Part shown: positions 35,719-45,884 of the stretch, in pieces
Position numbering within the stretch: the first letter of the stretch is position 1
Layout: each line of letters opens with the position of its first letter
Source of the DNA: Ophiodon elongatus
Taxonomy: Eukaryota > Chordata > Actinopteri > Perciformes > Hexagrammidae
Direction: 5' to 3'
Length of the DNA stretch: 64,000 nt
Assembly (NCBI GenBank): GCA_016806645.1
Contig: JACSYO010001675.1
Location: forward strand, 62,001-126,000
Made by a program: the position numbers and the translations under genes
The notes under the pieces: model-generated
The model's database searches: none
What the model was told of the DNA's origin: nothing
Seen by the model: only the letters and a program-made list of their open reading frames with translations

Positions 35719-38700
35719 ATCTCTCATACATTACCAGAGTTTACTAAAGCCTATTGGCAGCATACAGAATGAGCTGGAGGAGAGAGATTGACTCAACCGA
35801 AGTAAAGAGAGTTATAGCAGTCCAAGCAAGAGGAATTAAAGGGATGGACTACTAGCACACTAAGGTTTTATGCCTCACCCTCCTCCGTACCGCTACATTC
35901 ATTTTAAGTGTTTTCCATTGTTATAAATGATCTACTCCATATTTTCCAATCCAAAAACAAGAGAAAAGCCCCGGGCACATCCGTTGTGTTGTTGGATGTT
36001 GTATTTCTTCTGTGTTGTGAGGTGGTCAGGCTCTGCCAGGTGCCTGACCACCTCACAATAGGGTGGTGCCCTCTGCCTCTGAACCAGGAACCCTGATTGT
36101 GCTGAAGTGTCCGTACCCATGGCGTGTGGAGGAGCCATCCATCTACGAGTCTGTGCGAGTTCACACAGCCATACAGACGGGCCGCACAGAGAACGATCTG
36201 GTACCGAATGCACCATCGGTATGCCACCTTCTGCACGCTCACATCTGTGAGCAGCTGTGTGTCAGATATCATGTGTCTGTGTGTCTGTGATATCATGTGA
36301 CCAAAGTAACCTTACAGGAGGGGTTCCATTCAGCTCCCTTTAGGTCCGCCTTGAAAGGTAATTCTGGATTATTACAACATGGATATTATATTTATAGTTT
36401 TGACCAACAATTATGAAAACACCTTCACAGACTTTCCAGTTTACCATGGACAGAGTTATGTGGTATGCACCATCACCATTTAGCTAGTGGGGCAGCCCAA
36501 GCTGGAGCTGAGCTTTCAACCACATCTCGGTCTCCAACAGCAAATGGTGTTGTTGGTTCAGTTGTCATCACGTGACCTTTTGTCATCAAGCTACAGGATA
36601 ACATATACAACCGCTGGTCATCATGTGATGGGAGACCCATAGTTGTGTTAACTGAACTGAACTGATTGAACCAACCCCCAGACTAATGAGCCAAACAACT
36701 TTGTTCACCGATGAAGAGCTGTGAGATGTGGTTAAAAGCTCAAAAACAAAGTTAGTACGTTGAGTTGAAGTGATTTTGGCCCAGATCCAAGTTGCAATAA
36801 AACAGAATTAATATACATTGAAAGTCAATACTTTGCTCACAGTCAAAATAATTCTACTAACACAAATTCTGTCTTTTCAGCTGGGCACAAAGGAAGGCTA
36901 TCTGGTGAAACAGGGAGCGATTGTGAAGGTAAGACGTGTCAACATGTCTGAACACAAATCAGCTTTTGTCAGCAAATCTGGAGATGTAGTGGACTCTTTT
37001 AGAGTCCGAGCACAGACCACTTACCGAGGTGATACTTCAAATGCATCCACTTTGACACCTTTTTGCAGAGCTGGAAACAGAGGTGGTTCACCCTGAACAG
37101 ACATGAACTCAAATACTTCAAAGACAAAATGGTGAGTCTCTCTTCAGCTCAAGGACATGGTGTGTTAGATGTGCTATTTCACAGCTTCACTTTTTTTATT
37201 ATAATGGTTTATTTGATAAGGAGACAGTGCACATTAATAAAAACATTTCTGTAAATGCGCCAGAGTTAGCCAAGAGGCTATTTTTCATCTGTAGTCCCGA
37301 GAGGTAGATGTTACAAAACAAACCTAAAAACAGAAATAAGATTAAATATACAAGGTTATACAATATTGACGCTTTACAATGCGTGCACAAACAATGAATA
37401 TAGTGAGAATATTAATATACGTAGTATCATCATTTGGGAGACTCTTAGACATTGTCAAGTACTAACAAGACATGCAACACAGAGGCTCACAAATTCAACA
37501 CACACAAAGCAAATAAAATGAGGGATAACTATGTTAAAATAGAATGGACTAAAGACAAGATTATGCTGCATTGTTAGACACTAAAACACATCCATGTCAG
37601 AGGCACAGAATATAAAAGCATGCAGAGTATGTGAAATGTATAAATCAGTCAGACACAGCTAAACAACAATAAAAGACATGCAGGTAGATGATGGTCGACC
37701 GGCAAAGTCAAGACAGACAGACAGCTGACAACAGACAGACAGAGGGAGAGAGACTTTGGATATTTGATTACAGTATGTGGATGGAGCAATTGTATTAAGC
37801 TGCTTCTAGTCACAGCAGACAAACCACAGGTGGGGCTTGTAGTGTGGAGGTGTAAGCTGCAGAGTGTCTCTGTTGCAGTGTGAAGAGCCCATTCGAACCC
37901 TGGATCTGAGAGCCTGCTCTGCAGTCCAGTTTGACTACTCCCAGGACAGAGTCAACTGTTTCTGGTAAGTGATCAGCACTGAGAGGATGCACCATCAAGG
38001 AATGTGGAAATTAAAACCCAACCACACATGTAGAGTCATGCTTTTAATTTAATGAAGTCATATTTAATTATTAGCCTGTTGTAAAAGGCTGTTCTAAATC
38101 GATTAGAAGTACCTAGCAGCAGTCTGCTTCAATGTGTGGAAACATGTATTCTTTACCTCGGTCATTCTGCTATGAGATGCCGGGTTGAGTCTCTGGCTCA
38201 ACTTCTTTTTCTCTATCATGGTCCCTCTTCGTTCGTTTCCGGCCTTCCTCCTTTGTGTTCGTAACAGTAACGTTAAGCTGCCACTGTCACCTCTTTACAA
38301 ACATATTAAGAATCTTGAACCCTTACAAGTAAACTAAAATATAAAAACAAACCCTCCCAGAGTAGACTGAGGGTCTATATGGGACAATAACCCCAACATC
38401 TCTGAATCATTCACGCAGTGGCTTCTCTTTGGCGTTTAAGAGAGGGATATAACCTCTTTGATTAACAAATTAATTTTACATATATGGCATGTCTTCTCAG
38501 TATATTATTATTATTATTATTATTAATGATAACCTGCCAGCCCAATTTGGTACACCTTGTCATGAACCTGACATTTTGTCATGTAAATGGTAAATAGAGT
38601 TGTACTTGTATATCGCCTTTCTAGTACTCGCTTTAAATCTACACATCATCATTCACCCATTCCCACCCTTTCATAGACTGATGGGAGGAGTTACCATGCA

Positions 38701-41700
38701 AGGTGCCACCTGACCATCAGGACTAACTAACATTCATACAACATTCACACACTGTAGGCACAGCCTTCGGGGAAATTTGGGGTTAAGTGTCTTTCCCAAG
38801 GACACATTGACATTGATGGACTAGACGATTGAACTGCCGATCTTCTTCTTATAATTATACCAGCAGGCATGGCCAGATTAACCTGGAATTTAGGAAGGTG
38901 TACCAAACAGCTGTCTATACAGTTCCACAAGATTGTGTAATAATCCCGGAGCCAGTTCAAGAATTTTCTAGTGGTGCAAATACCAAAACAAATTGCAATA
39001 AGAACAAACTCACACTCTGAGGCTCCTGGAGGTCTTAGGCCCCGGCGCAGTTGCTAGTTTTGCCCACCAAGATAATCTATGGAGTGAAATTGATCTCAAA
39101 ATGGTCACAAATGTGTACATGATATACAAATGTGAAATAAGATTTACAAATGTGGACAATACTTGATTTGGGGTATTCACAAATGGCCATTTGAACACAT
39201 GTAAAACAGTTTTACACATCACAATTTGAATAAATATTTATATTTTACGTACAGATCTTCAACTTCACAAATTGGATTGTTTTTGCCTGTGAAAAGCCTC
39301 CTGTGTATAGAAATGTCTAAAGGTATTTGTAGTAATTATTTTGTAGTAATGTCATATTGTTAAATGTATGCGCATGGATCACCTGATTTGCACTCATTAG
39401 ATTACATCAGGTTTGAATACAAATTATATATGTTTAATAGCCTATATATATAATATATAAACACATTTGTGAATACCCAAAATTGCACAAATGTACACAT
39501 TTTGAACATGTTTAATTTGTACATCATGTAATCCACATTTGTGACCATTATTTCACTTCATAGTAATCCAACCTTGCCGCCGACCTTTGTAGCTGAAATA
39601 ACACTGCCTGTTTGCTCACAGCTCTGTCTGGAACCATGGCTGAGGAGTTTGGCTCCAAAAAAGAAGTTTTGGCCAAATATGAGGTTTGAAAACAAATGTA
39701 ATCATCAAATGACTAAAGTACTGATCAATATCTCTGTCAGACAAATATACTGTGGTCACTTTGTGCTGTGAGTCTTGGACCTCCAATACCAATAAACACT
39801 AAATGTTGGCGTTACAAGCTTTTTCTGATTTCTGAGCTCATCGTCTTTATTCAACCATTGGCCACACTCAAAATGAACATGCATATATGATATAATATAG
39901 AGATACAATACAGATATGGTTACTAAAATAAAAATATATGTATTAGATAACACCAAGAATATGAAGAAAAAGCAAATCAAATATATGTCGTAAATCGCAG
40001 TCTGAGGCCACAGCGAGTTGTACTTTCTAAATTGGACCTTCGTGTTGTTTGTAAAAGGGAAGTGTGAGCAGTAAAATAGCAGAAGGAAACAAGGGGAAGG
40101 AAGGAGAAGTGCACGTGAACTGAAAGGCAGCACTGTCTTTACAGAGGTTATACCCACTGACGATCCCCTTTACCTTTAACACAATGTCCAATGCTGCACT
40201 TCTACAGTAAATATCAATCACTGGATCTTATTCCTCATGGGTCTCCTCAGGAGATATTTACTGATCATGTGATCACAAGGAATTACTTTTAGAAAATGAC
40301 TCAAATCAGGAAAAAAAGGGAAGAAAGGTGGCATGAGTCAACACATAAGGAAGCAACTGCAAAACAATAGCACCCCCCCACCTTTATAATCCTGGAGGAA
40401 TAAAGTGGGTCCAAGGAGAAAAGCAATAATGACATTGCCTTGGCTGGTTTTAATTCAGATAAACAGTCGGCTGATGCGTTAAATGCTTTGTAAAATTTTA
40501 CGATTTGATAATTATTAATTGACTGAAACACAAAATTGATTAATGGGCAACACTAGGGCTCCTCCAGCTTTGTCTATTGATATTAGAAGTGTGGAAAAAC
40601 AGACTCAGTAAGTCTAGTCCTGGGCCTAATAATGTTTGGGGCCAGATTCACAAAACCTGTGCTGGGTAGCTATAGTAGCATCTTCCATTTTATTTGTATG
40701 CTATCTCTTCAGCGACATCAGGTCTTTAAGTAATGGAAACATTCAAGGATTGCCCCAGTTGCTCAGACTAAAACCCCTTAAATGACTTCAGGCCAGTAGC
40801 GTTGACATCTGTAATTATGAAGACACGTGAGAAGCTCATTAAAAAGTAGGTCTTATCCAGGGAGAGAACTTCCTTGACCCCCTGCAGTTTGCATACAGGT
40901 CTGGCAGAGGTGTGGACAATGCCAGGAAAACCCAATTCATCTTTTTAAACTGGATTTGAATCTAGTTGAATGGATGCTGGACTTCTTGACTGGTCACAGT
41001 ATGAGAGAGTAAACAGCCTTTTTTCCAGTCGTATCCTGATTGGCCAACTACGCATATACAAAGTTTTAGTGGGTGAATGCCTGCTTGTGATTGGAGGAGA
41101 ACATTACAGTCCAGTACTGCAGGAACTGTGCGAGTTAGAACCGCTTTATAGTCGCACACTAGCATTTCATTTCAGAGAGAGAATTGAAGGTAGAGAGACA
41201 GTCATATTTAAAAGGAGACAGCAGCAAGATGATAGGCTAACAATGTCATTGTTTCGTCGTGTTTATTGGATAGTGGAGACCAGCTGATTTAAACAGCTGG
41301 TGTCATGATTGACAGCCTCGAACAATGAGAGGAAGTAAATAATGAGTGAGCATGTGTGAGGGGTGAATGGCAGATGTATGAGAAATGAACTCCTAACATA
41401 CGAGAGTATAGTCTCCTTGACTGAACTCGCTTGAACTTCATATGTGGAACCTCAATAATATAAAGTAATGCACATCTCTGCTCTCCTTATCTCCTTGTGT
41501 TCACAGCCTGGTGTTTCCTGAGAGAACATTTTATATCTGTGCAAAGACAGGTGTGGAGGCAGACGAGTGGATCAAGATCCTGAGGTGGAAACTGGTGAGT
41601 TTGTTCAGACTGCATGTTTTACTCAGAGCTGGCAGGAAGTGGTATATTTTACCTGTAACTCAAACTGCTGGAGGGCCTCCGCAGCACGCTTCAATCCATA

Positions 41701-43695
41701 TCACAGTGTAGCAAAGGGCTTAAACTATTGATAATGTGCTGTGCATCTCTGGACAAGTGCTGACTTGTGGACCGTTGAAATGCATTCCAAGGAGCGTTGT
41801 CAGGCGTCCCATCATTGGGATAATATACATGTGCAATAAGATCTGGTCTGCACTAGGTCATTGGACATGAGAATGATTGATTCGTTACCCTGGGGGAGGG
41901 TGTTGTAGCGTACTTTATGGGTGATAATTACAACTCTTCAATTATTGAAATGATCTTTAATAAAAGACCATAAACAAATGATTTCTATTTGAAAAACATT
42001 CTCTTGTATATCGGCCGCCATCCATCTAGGAGTACCCAAGAAGTTCTGTGCAATGAACCTGTGTCTGAGGTGGGACTTTACTTTGAGCAAACAGAAAGTG
42101 AGCAATATTTCATGTAACTTGTGTCATATTAGCCCACTTCCTTAATTCACTTATCCTGCTGCTGGTTAAAACGCTCACGCATTATAGTTGGATCTGTGTG
42201 ACCTGTTGGTGGTGTTCCGTTGCCTGTTGTCCATCCGTCTGCTCGCCCATTCTCGTGAATGCGATATCTCAGGAACGCCTGGAGGTAATTTCTTCAAATA
42301 CGGCACATGGTGGTCAAAGGTCAAGGTCACTGTGACCTAGCAAAACACATTTTGGCCATTACTCAAGAATTGATATGCTAATTATGACAATTTCACATAA
42401 ATGTCTAATAGGATAAAAAGATGAAGTGATAACATTTTGGACAGACATAAACTGACACTTGACTGGTTGGCGGAGGTGAACAGTGAGGCGGTTACTCTGG
42501 TTTGAAGTAAATTTGTACTGAATTATTACTTATACTTTGTTAATGGTGACAGATTACCTTACTACTGAAATGGATCAGTAGCCTAATGCAGACATGTTGC
42601 TGGTGATACTGTACCTGCTGTTTAGAGCCAAATGCTTCCTGTATGCTGATGAATACAGAAGAGACTGCCACTGATCCATTCCAGAGTCAGACAGACAACT
42701 CATCAGTGATCACTAACCTGTGGATACCATTGTGGACACTATTGTGGATACTATTGTGGATACCATTGTGGACACTATTGTGGACACTATTGTGGATACC
42801 ATTGTGGATACCATTGTGTGGATACTATTGTGTGGATACTATTGTGGATCCACTGCTGTGGATACTATTGTGGATCCACTTCTGTGGATACTATTGTGGA
42901 TACTATTGTGGATAGTATTGTGAATACTATTGTGGATACTATTCCTGCTGCCTGTTGTGTTTGGAGATACTCACGGCTGCAGTTAGCTTCCATAGTTAGA
43001 CTTTATAACATGTGTGTTGCTTTTTGTTTTGCTAAAGAATTGAAATCTTGTGATTGTCTCCACTTCTCATTCATGATACTGTCATGATACATACAACACA
43101 TTTCATCAGCTTAGTGGAGCTAAATATTAGTAAAAGATAATGAAGCATGAATGACTTTACTTCTGTAATGTGGCAACTGTAAGGTGAGCAACTTGAAGAC
43201 CTCCCATCTATTTAGAGACGCAGACCAGGTCTGTACTGACAAGAAGCCAAGTATACAGTATGAATCCGACCCAGTGAGTGAGCCAGGGCAGTGAAGTCTG
43301 TCAGCTACAGACGTAGTGAGGACAACATGTCTTATTTGTTATACCTTTCATTGTTTTCAGAGAAATAACCTGTGTCATCATTAAAATACATCATAATGTC
43401 ACATGAGACTTGAAGAAAGGTTTCTGGAGAGTCCACCCAAATATGCATGCTGGGAAATGTGTTCATAAGCTAATGTTGTTTTGTGGGTTTAGGTAAAGCT
43501 CAGTGGGACATGTAAGACAACTTGAACTCTCGAGTGCTCTGAAGTGGCAGCAGCAATTTTATGTTGATTGGGCTTAAAATGAACAAACTTACATTATTTA
43601 AAGCATTACGTCATTCATTAAGTGTCAACGTGTATTTTTGCAGCCGGCAGTGAGCTTCTCTTTATTTCCAGTCACAGACACTCAAAGCCCGATGA
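32027..43695 (+). CDS. dapp1: DAPP1 (Bam32): SH2-PH adaptor protein, nine coding exons
   Basis: Adaptor that binds phosphotyrosine through SH2 and PtdIns(3,4,5)P3/PtdIns(3,4)P2 through PH, recruited to the plasma membrane after PI3K activation, best known in B cells. Exons 32027-32073, 34398-34520, 35170-35303, 36088-36218, 36881-36928, 37069-37131, 37879-37964, 41507-41594 and 43672-43695 join in frame into 247 codons plus TGA; every intron is GT-AG. The SH2 domain starts at GWYH (residues 16-19), with the FLVRES-type Arg43 in YLLRNS. Tyr121 in PSIYESVRV matches the regulated Tyr139 of human DAPP1. PH covers about 146-240 with the KxR lipid-binding motif (Lys164, Arg166) and the C-terminal helix DEWIKILRW. 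The ATG follows an in-frame TGA at 32009-32011. Both ends are shorter than in the 280-residue human protein: 16 residues before the SH2 Trp (about 34 in human) and 7 after the PH domain. Confidence 0.95.
32443..32502. repeat. (TA)n microsatellite
   Basis: About 60 bases of alternating TA with one TATG interruption, in DAPP1 intron 1. Confidence 0.97.
33042..33074. repeat. perfect 14-bp hairpin
   Basis: Arms AAGTTTAACCCTCC (33042-33055) and its exact complement (33061-33074) around a 5-base loop CTCCA, in DAPP1 intron 1. Confidence 0.9.
33640..33820 (+). repeat. dispersed fish repeat, copy 1
   Basis: Landmarks: AATGGGTGAATGATGTCATG, AAGCGCTTTGAGTGG, AAGACTAGAAAAG and CAGTCCATTTACCATT. Copies lie at 38580-38840 (inverted) and 56399-56655. 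Common in fish genomes; superfamily not assigned here. Confidence 0.75.
33935..33987. repeat. (GATA)n microsatellite
   Basis: About 13 GATA units, followed by CTTACTTTATTAATCCCGC and AAGGGG, the reversed tail of a common fish retroposon. Confidence 0.95.
34095..34148. repeat. (AAG)n microsatellite
   Basis: About 17 uninterrupted AAG/GAA units in DAPP1 intron 1. Confidence 0.96.
34398..34520 (+). CDS. dapp1: DAPP1 exon 2 (SH2, first half)
   Basis: Codes WYHYDLSRHAAEALLLSNG and the phosphotyrosine-binding YLLRNS strand. Acceptor GTTGAAG, donor GTCAGT; the final Arg codon is split AG|G. Confidence 0.95.
35170..35303 (+). CDS. dapp1: DAPP1 exon 3 (SH2, second half)
   Basis: Codes AKDSVKHFHVTRKDNGYVF and the SH2 end FVNHFANQPLLGSDT. 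Acceptor GACACATAG, donor GTATGC. Confidence 0.95.
35679..35718. repeat. (ATCT)n microsatellite
   Basis: About ten ATCT units in DAPP1 intron 3. Confidence 0.95.
36015..36058. repeat. perfect 17-bp hairpin just upstream of DAPP1 exon 4
   Basis: Arms TTGTGAGGTGGTCAGGC (36015-36031) and its exact complement (36042-36058) with a 10-base loop TCTGCCAGGT. The second arm ends 29 bases before the exon 4 start at 36088, in the branch-point zone of intron 3. Confidence 0.9.
36088..36218 (+). CDS. dapp1: DAPP1 exon 4 (SH2 end and phosphotyrosine linker)
   Basis: Codes TLIVLKCPYPWRVEEPSIYE and SVRVHTAIQTGRTENDL. The Tyr of SIYES is the Src-family phosphorylation site known in mammals. Acceptor CTCTGAACCAG lies 30 bases after a perfect hairpin (36015-36058). 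Donor GTATGC, phase 0. Confidence 0.95.
36881..36928 (+). CDS. dapp1: DAPP1 exon 5 (PH start)
   Basis: 48 bases coding LGTKEGYLVKQGAIVK, the first PH beta-strand. Acceptor GTCTTTTCAG, donor GTAAGA, phase 0 on both sides. Confidence 0.94.
37069..37131 (+). CDS. dapp1: DAPP1 exon 6 (PH, lipid-binding loop)
   Basis: 63 bases coding SWKQRWFTLNRHELKYFKDK and Met; WKQRWF holds the Lys/Arg pair used for 3-phosphoinositide binding in this PH family. Acceptor CTTTTTGCAG, donor GTGAGT. Confidence 0.95.
37879..37964 (+). CDS. dapp1: DAPP1 exon 7 (PH)
   Basis: Codes CEEPIRTLDLRACSAVQFDY and SQDRVNCF, with the last Cys codon split TG|C. Acceptor CTGTTGCAG, donor GTAAGT. Confidence 0.95.
38503..38525. 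repeat. (ATT)n microsatellite
   Basis: About seven ATT units in DAPP1 intron 7. Confidence 0.9.
38580..38840 (-). repeat. dispersed fish repeat, copy 2 (inverted)
   Basis: Reverse complement of the 33640 and 56399 copies: AATGGTAAATAGAGTTGTAC, TGATGGGAGGAG, CAAGGTGCCACCTG, GGGGTTAAGTGTCTTTCCC. Longest copy in the window, within DAPP1 intron 7. Confidence 0.78.
39077..39563. mobile_element. MITE-like element with ~50-bp inverted ends in DAPP1 intron 7
   Basis: The left end CTATGGAGTGAAAT..ATGGTCACAAATGTG is complementary to the right end CACATTTGTGACCAT..ATTTCACTTCATAG, and homology continues inward (GTACATGAT). TAAT precedes the left end and follows the right end, a possible target duplication. 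The 487-bp interior is AT-rich with no coding frame. Confidence 0.65.
40730..40970 (+). mobile_element. LINE reverse-transcriptase remnant
   Basis: Readable in pieces: FRPVALTSVIMKTREKLIKK, then a stop, then DPLQFAYRSGRGVDNA, the start of an RT domain of a non-LTR element distinct from the L2 and RTE copies here. No start, YADD box or 3' end. Old debris in DAPP1 intron 7. Confidence 0.7.
41178..41314. repeat. dispersed repeat, copy 2
   Basis: Counterpart of 31747-31880: GTCATATTTAAAAG, GACAGCAGCAAGATGATAGG and GGAGACCAGCTGATT. In intron 7, just before exon 8. Confidence 0.7.
41507..41594 (+). CDS. dapp1: DAPP1 exon 8 (PH C-terminal helix)
   Basis: Codes LVFPERTFYICAKTGVEADE and WIKILRWKL, including the invariant PH Trp (residue 232). 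Acceptor GTGTTCACAG, donor GTGAGT. Confidence 0.95.
42190..42480 (+). repeat. dispersed fish repeat in DAPP1 intron 8
   Basis: Contains GCGATATCTCAGGAACGCC, GGTCAAAGGTCAAGGTCACT, GACAATTTCACATAAATG and GACTGGTTGGCGGAGG, a widely dispersed fish repeat recognised from memory. Family not assigned. Confidence 0.6.
42718..42945. repeat. 12-bp minisatellite (GTGGATACTATT)n
   Basis: About 18 units with GAC/GAT and CTA/CCA variants and some partial units. The 12-base period is a multiple of three, so frames stay open and give artefactual frames rich in VDTI and WILL; it lies in DAPP1 intron 8, not in a gene. Confidence 0.93.
43672..43695 (+). CDS. dapp1: DAPP1 exon 9 (C-terminus and stop)
   Basis: Codes SQTLKAR then TGA. 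The SQ dipeptide matches the residues after WKL in mammals. Acceptor TCTTTATTTCCAG has a good pyrimidine tract. The human tail is about 15 residues longer, so an alternative last exon is possible but none was recognised. Confidence 0.78.
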   Translation, partial: SQTLKAR

Positions 43696-44207
43696 CTGCT
43701 GATGGAAAGAATCCTCAGGTTCATAGAAGACGTCACATCAACTGGATGAGGAATACAAAACAGCACCATTCAAAAGTGAAGAGTAAAGTGGAGCGTGGAT
43801 GACACTGGGACACATTCCCCTCAGTGTACTGACTGACTAACTACTTAGGTGTAATTCCACTTTGCTTTATGAAAGATGCTTAATTTCTCATGAGGGTCTT
43901 ACTTTCTGCTTTTCTTACCCACAGGATATTTGGTCCTGTATGTTTAACATGAACATCTACTTAAAGGATATTGCTTGCATGATTGTGTAAGACCAAAACC
44001 AATGATATGTGAGTGTCTCTCAGTCCTTTCTGACTTCCCTAACCTGTCTGTGGCTCTCAGCTCCAAGACCATTGGTTCCTAGCAGTGAGCTAACAGCTAC
44101 ACAAACGTTACTCAAACAGGAGGAAATAATGTATTTGTTGTCTTATTTACATACAGATGTTAATTTGTATTTCCGTCAGCAGGACGGTGTGTGTGCAACT
44201 GAGTAAG

Positions 44208-44213
44208 AATAAA
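44208..44213 (+). terminator. dapp1: DAPP1 polyadenylation signal
   Basis: AATAAA followed five bases later by a GT-rich run (44219-44234), the usual arrangement of signal and downstream element. It implies a 3' UTR of about 0.5 kb after the stop at 43695. Confidence 0.6.
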
Positions 44214-44234
44214 CTGCAGTGTGTGTGTGTGTGT

Positions 44235-45884
44235 TCATGAAACACGTCACCCAGTACAACAGTGTGGCTTATTGATGTGTGTAATGGAGCTGACAGACTT
44301 TGACACACTCACAACAGCTGTTAGTAGATACATCCAGTGTTGGTTTGTGTCTGCACATGGGGTTTGTCTAATAAGAGGCGCAAAGGGTGTGTCCAGTCTT
44401 ATCCTTTAATAACTGCAAAGCATGGGGTTCTCTCCTGTCAACATTTTGTTTTAAAACTGTAAATACGTTTTACAGTTTGAATACATCCTCATGTATTTAA
44501 AAAAAAGTCAGCCCAAGATGTTACATTGAAATAGGTTGTTAGAATGTAGCTGTACCAGCGGTGCCTGGTCAGGTTACCCGTGTCATACTGTATGTCCGCT
44601 TATCCGTGGGAGGTGAGTACTGCATGAGAATTTACTGAACACTATTCTAATCAATCATTCATTTAGAAGAACTACATGCTAAACTGACATTTTAATGTCA
44701 AAGTTAAATTAGAAGCTCTTGCACGACTCTCATCAGTCACACCTTTGGGTCTTTGAAGTGGTGTTGTATGAAGTACTTTTGCAGTATTACCTCCAGTAGA
44801 TGGCGTCCAGCAGAGAAGCAGACATGAGTCCATGGGCTCAGACCCAGGATGAACGTACCGGTACCATCTGGTTAGACAAGGTTGAGCTGTTTTGGATTCC
44901 TATACATCTCTGGATTATGTTCTGATATAATAGACCTTGATGATAGTTTATTAGTGGTAATCCCCTCTTAAAATAATGGACTGCTGTCCTTCCCTTCTCT
45001 GGAAATCATCTTTCTTTCATAAGTAGTGTTTGAAGTAACTATTATCTTATACACAGGGGTATTAAAACTGCCATTGACAGATTCTCAGGTGTTAATCATT
45101 GCAGTTTATTTTTCAATTAATTACTTTTTTCTTAATACCTTTTTCCATTTTTGTAGAGCCATGTGATCAGTAGTAAGTACATTCTTAACACATGTATTGT
45201 TTGTTGCATGCCACCCAAAATTGCTCAGGTTGAGATTTGTAGTTCAGTGCAGTATGTCTTTCACATGTTTCATATACATTTGAACTTAAACACTAATTCC
45301 AAACAGGTACCAGTACAGATGAGGTTTGTATGCCAGTGTGCTTAATAGAGAACTGTTAGTTGGAACTAAATCACGTGCACGGTTATTATTACATGTAGAA
45401 ACAGACAGATCTGTTTCTACATGTAGAACTGATGTACACTACATCAGTTTAAATTTAGTAGAACTGGTGTACATCAGTTCATCAGTAGAATACTACATCA
45501 GTTCTACTAAATTTATTGTTCATGTTTATATGAACAGTCTTTCAGCATAATATGAGGACAATGCAGTACCTTTCATGAGACACACTAACCCGAAATAAAG
45601 GAATGAATATCGTTTGACATGAAATGACCAACCTTAATTCAAATATTATAAACTAATAAATGGACTATGGCATTAGCTCACTTGATTCGAAAGCGTCATC
45701 AGGAAAGGTTTAATACCATTTTTATGTTCAAAGCTAAAACTACAGTGCATTATTCAACACATTTGTGGTAGCAAAAAAACTCAGTAACACTTATGAAGAT
45801 CATGTTTATACATTGAACACATTCATAAGTCATTACAATGTAAAGCTTTATATAACTTGTTTATAATCATGCATAACAATTTAT
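44235..45884. other. intergenic, no gene seen
   Basis: AT-rich sequence between the DAPP1 3' end and the first repeat cluster. No coding exon was recognised on either strand. It holds three overlapping hairpins at 45391-45514. Confidence 0.55.
45391..45514. repeat. cluster of hairpins
   Basis: Hairpin 1: ACATGTAGAAACAGA (45391-45405) with its exact complement at 45410-45424, loop of 4. Hairpin 2: AACTGATGTA / TACATCAGTT around CAC near 45427-45449. Hairpin 3: 45451-45471 pairs with 45494-45514 (21 bp, one mismatch). All share TAGAACTGATGTA, suggesting repeated inversion of one short motif. Confidence 0.85.

Noticed and set aside
35904..36296. Minus-strand frames of 94-130 codons around DAPP1 exon 4
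   Set aside because: Antisense to a conserved coding exon and to the hairpin; no homology recognised.
39756..40157. 133-codon minus-strand frame in DAPP1 intron 7
   Set aside because: Tyr/Phe/Leu-rich translation of AT-rich intron; no motif, and no supporting exon structure.
42643..43087. Frames rich in VDTI or WILLWIP repeats
   Set aside because: Produced by a 12-bp minisatellite in DAPP1 intron 8; the period keeps all frames open.
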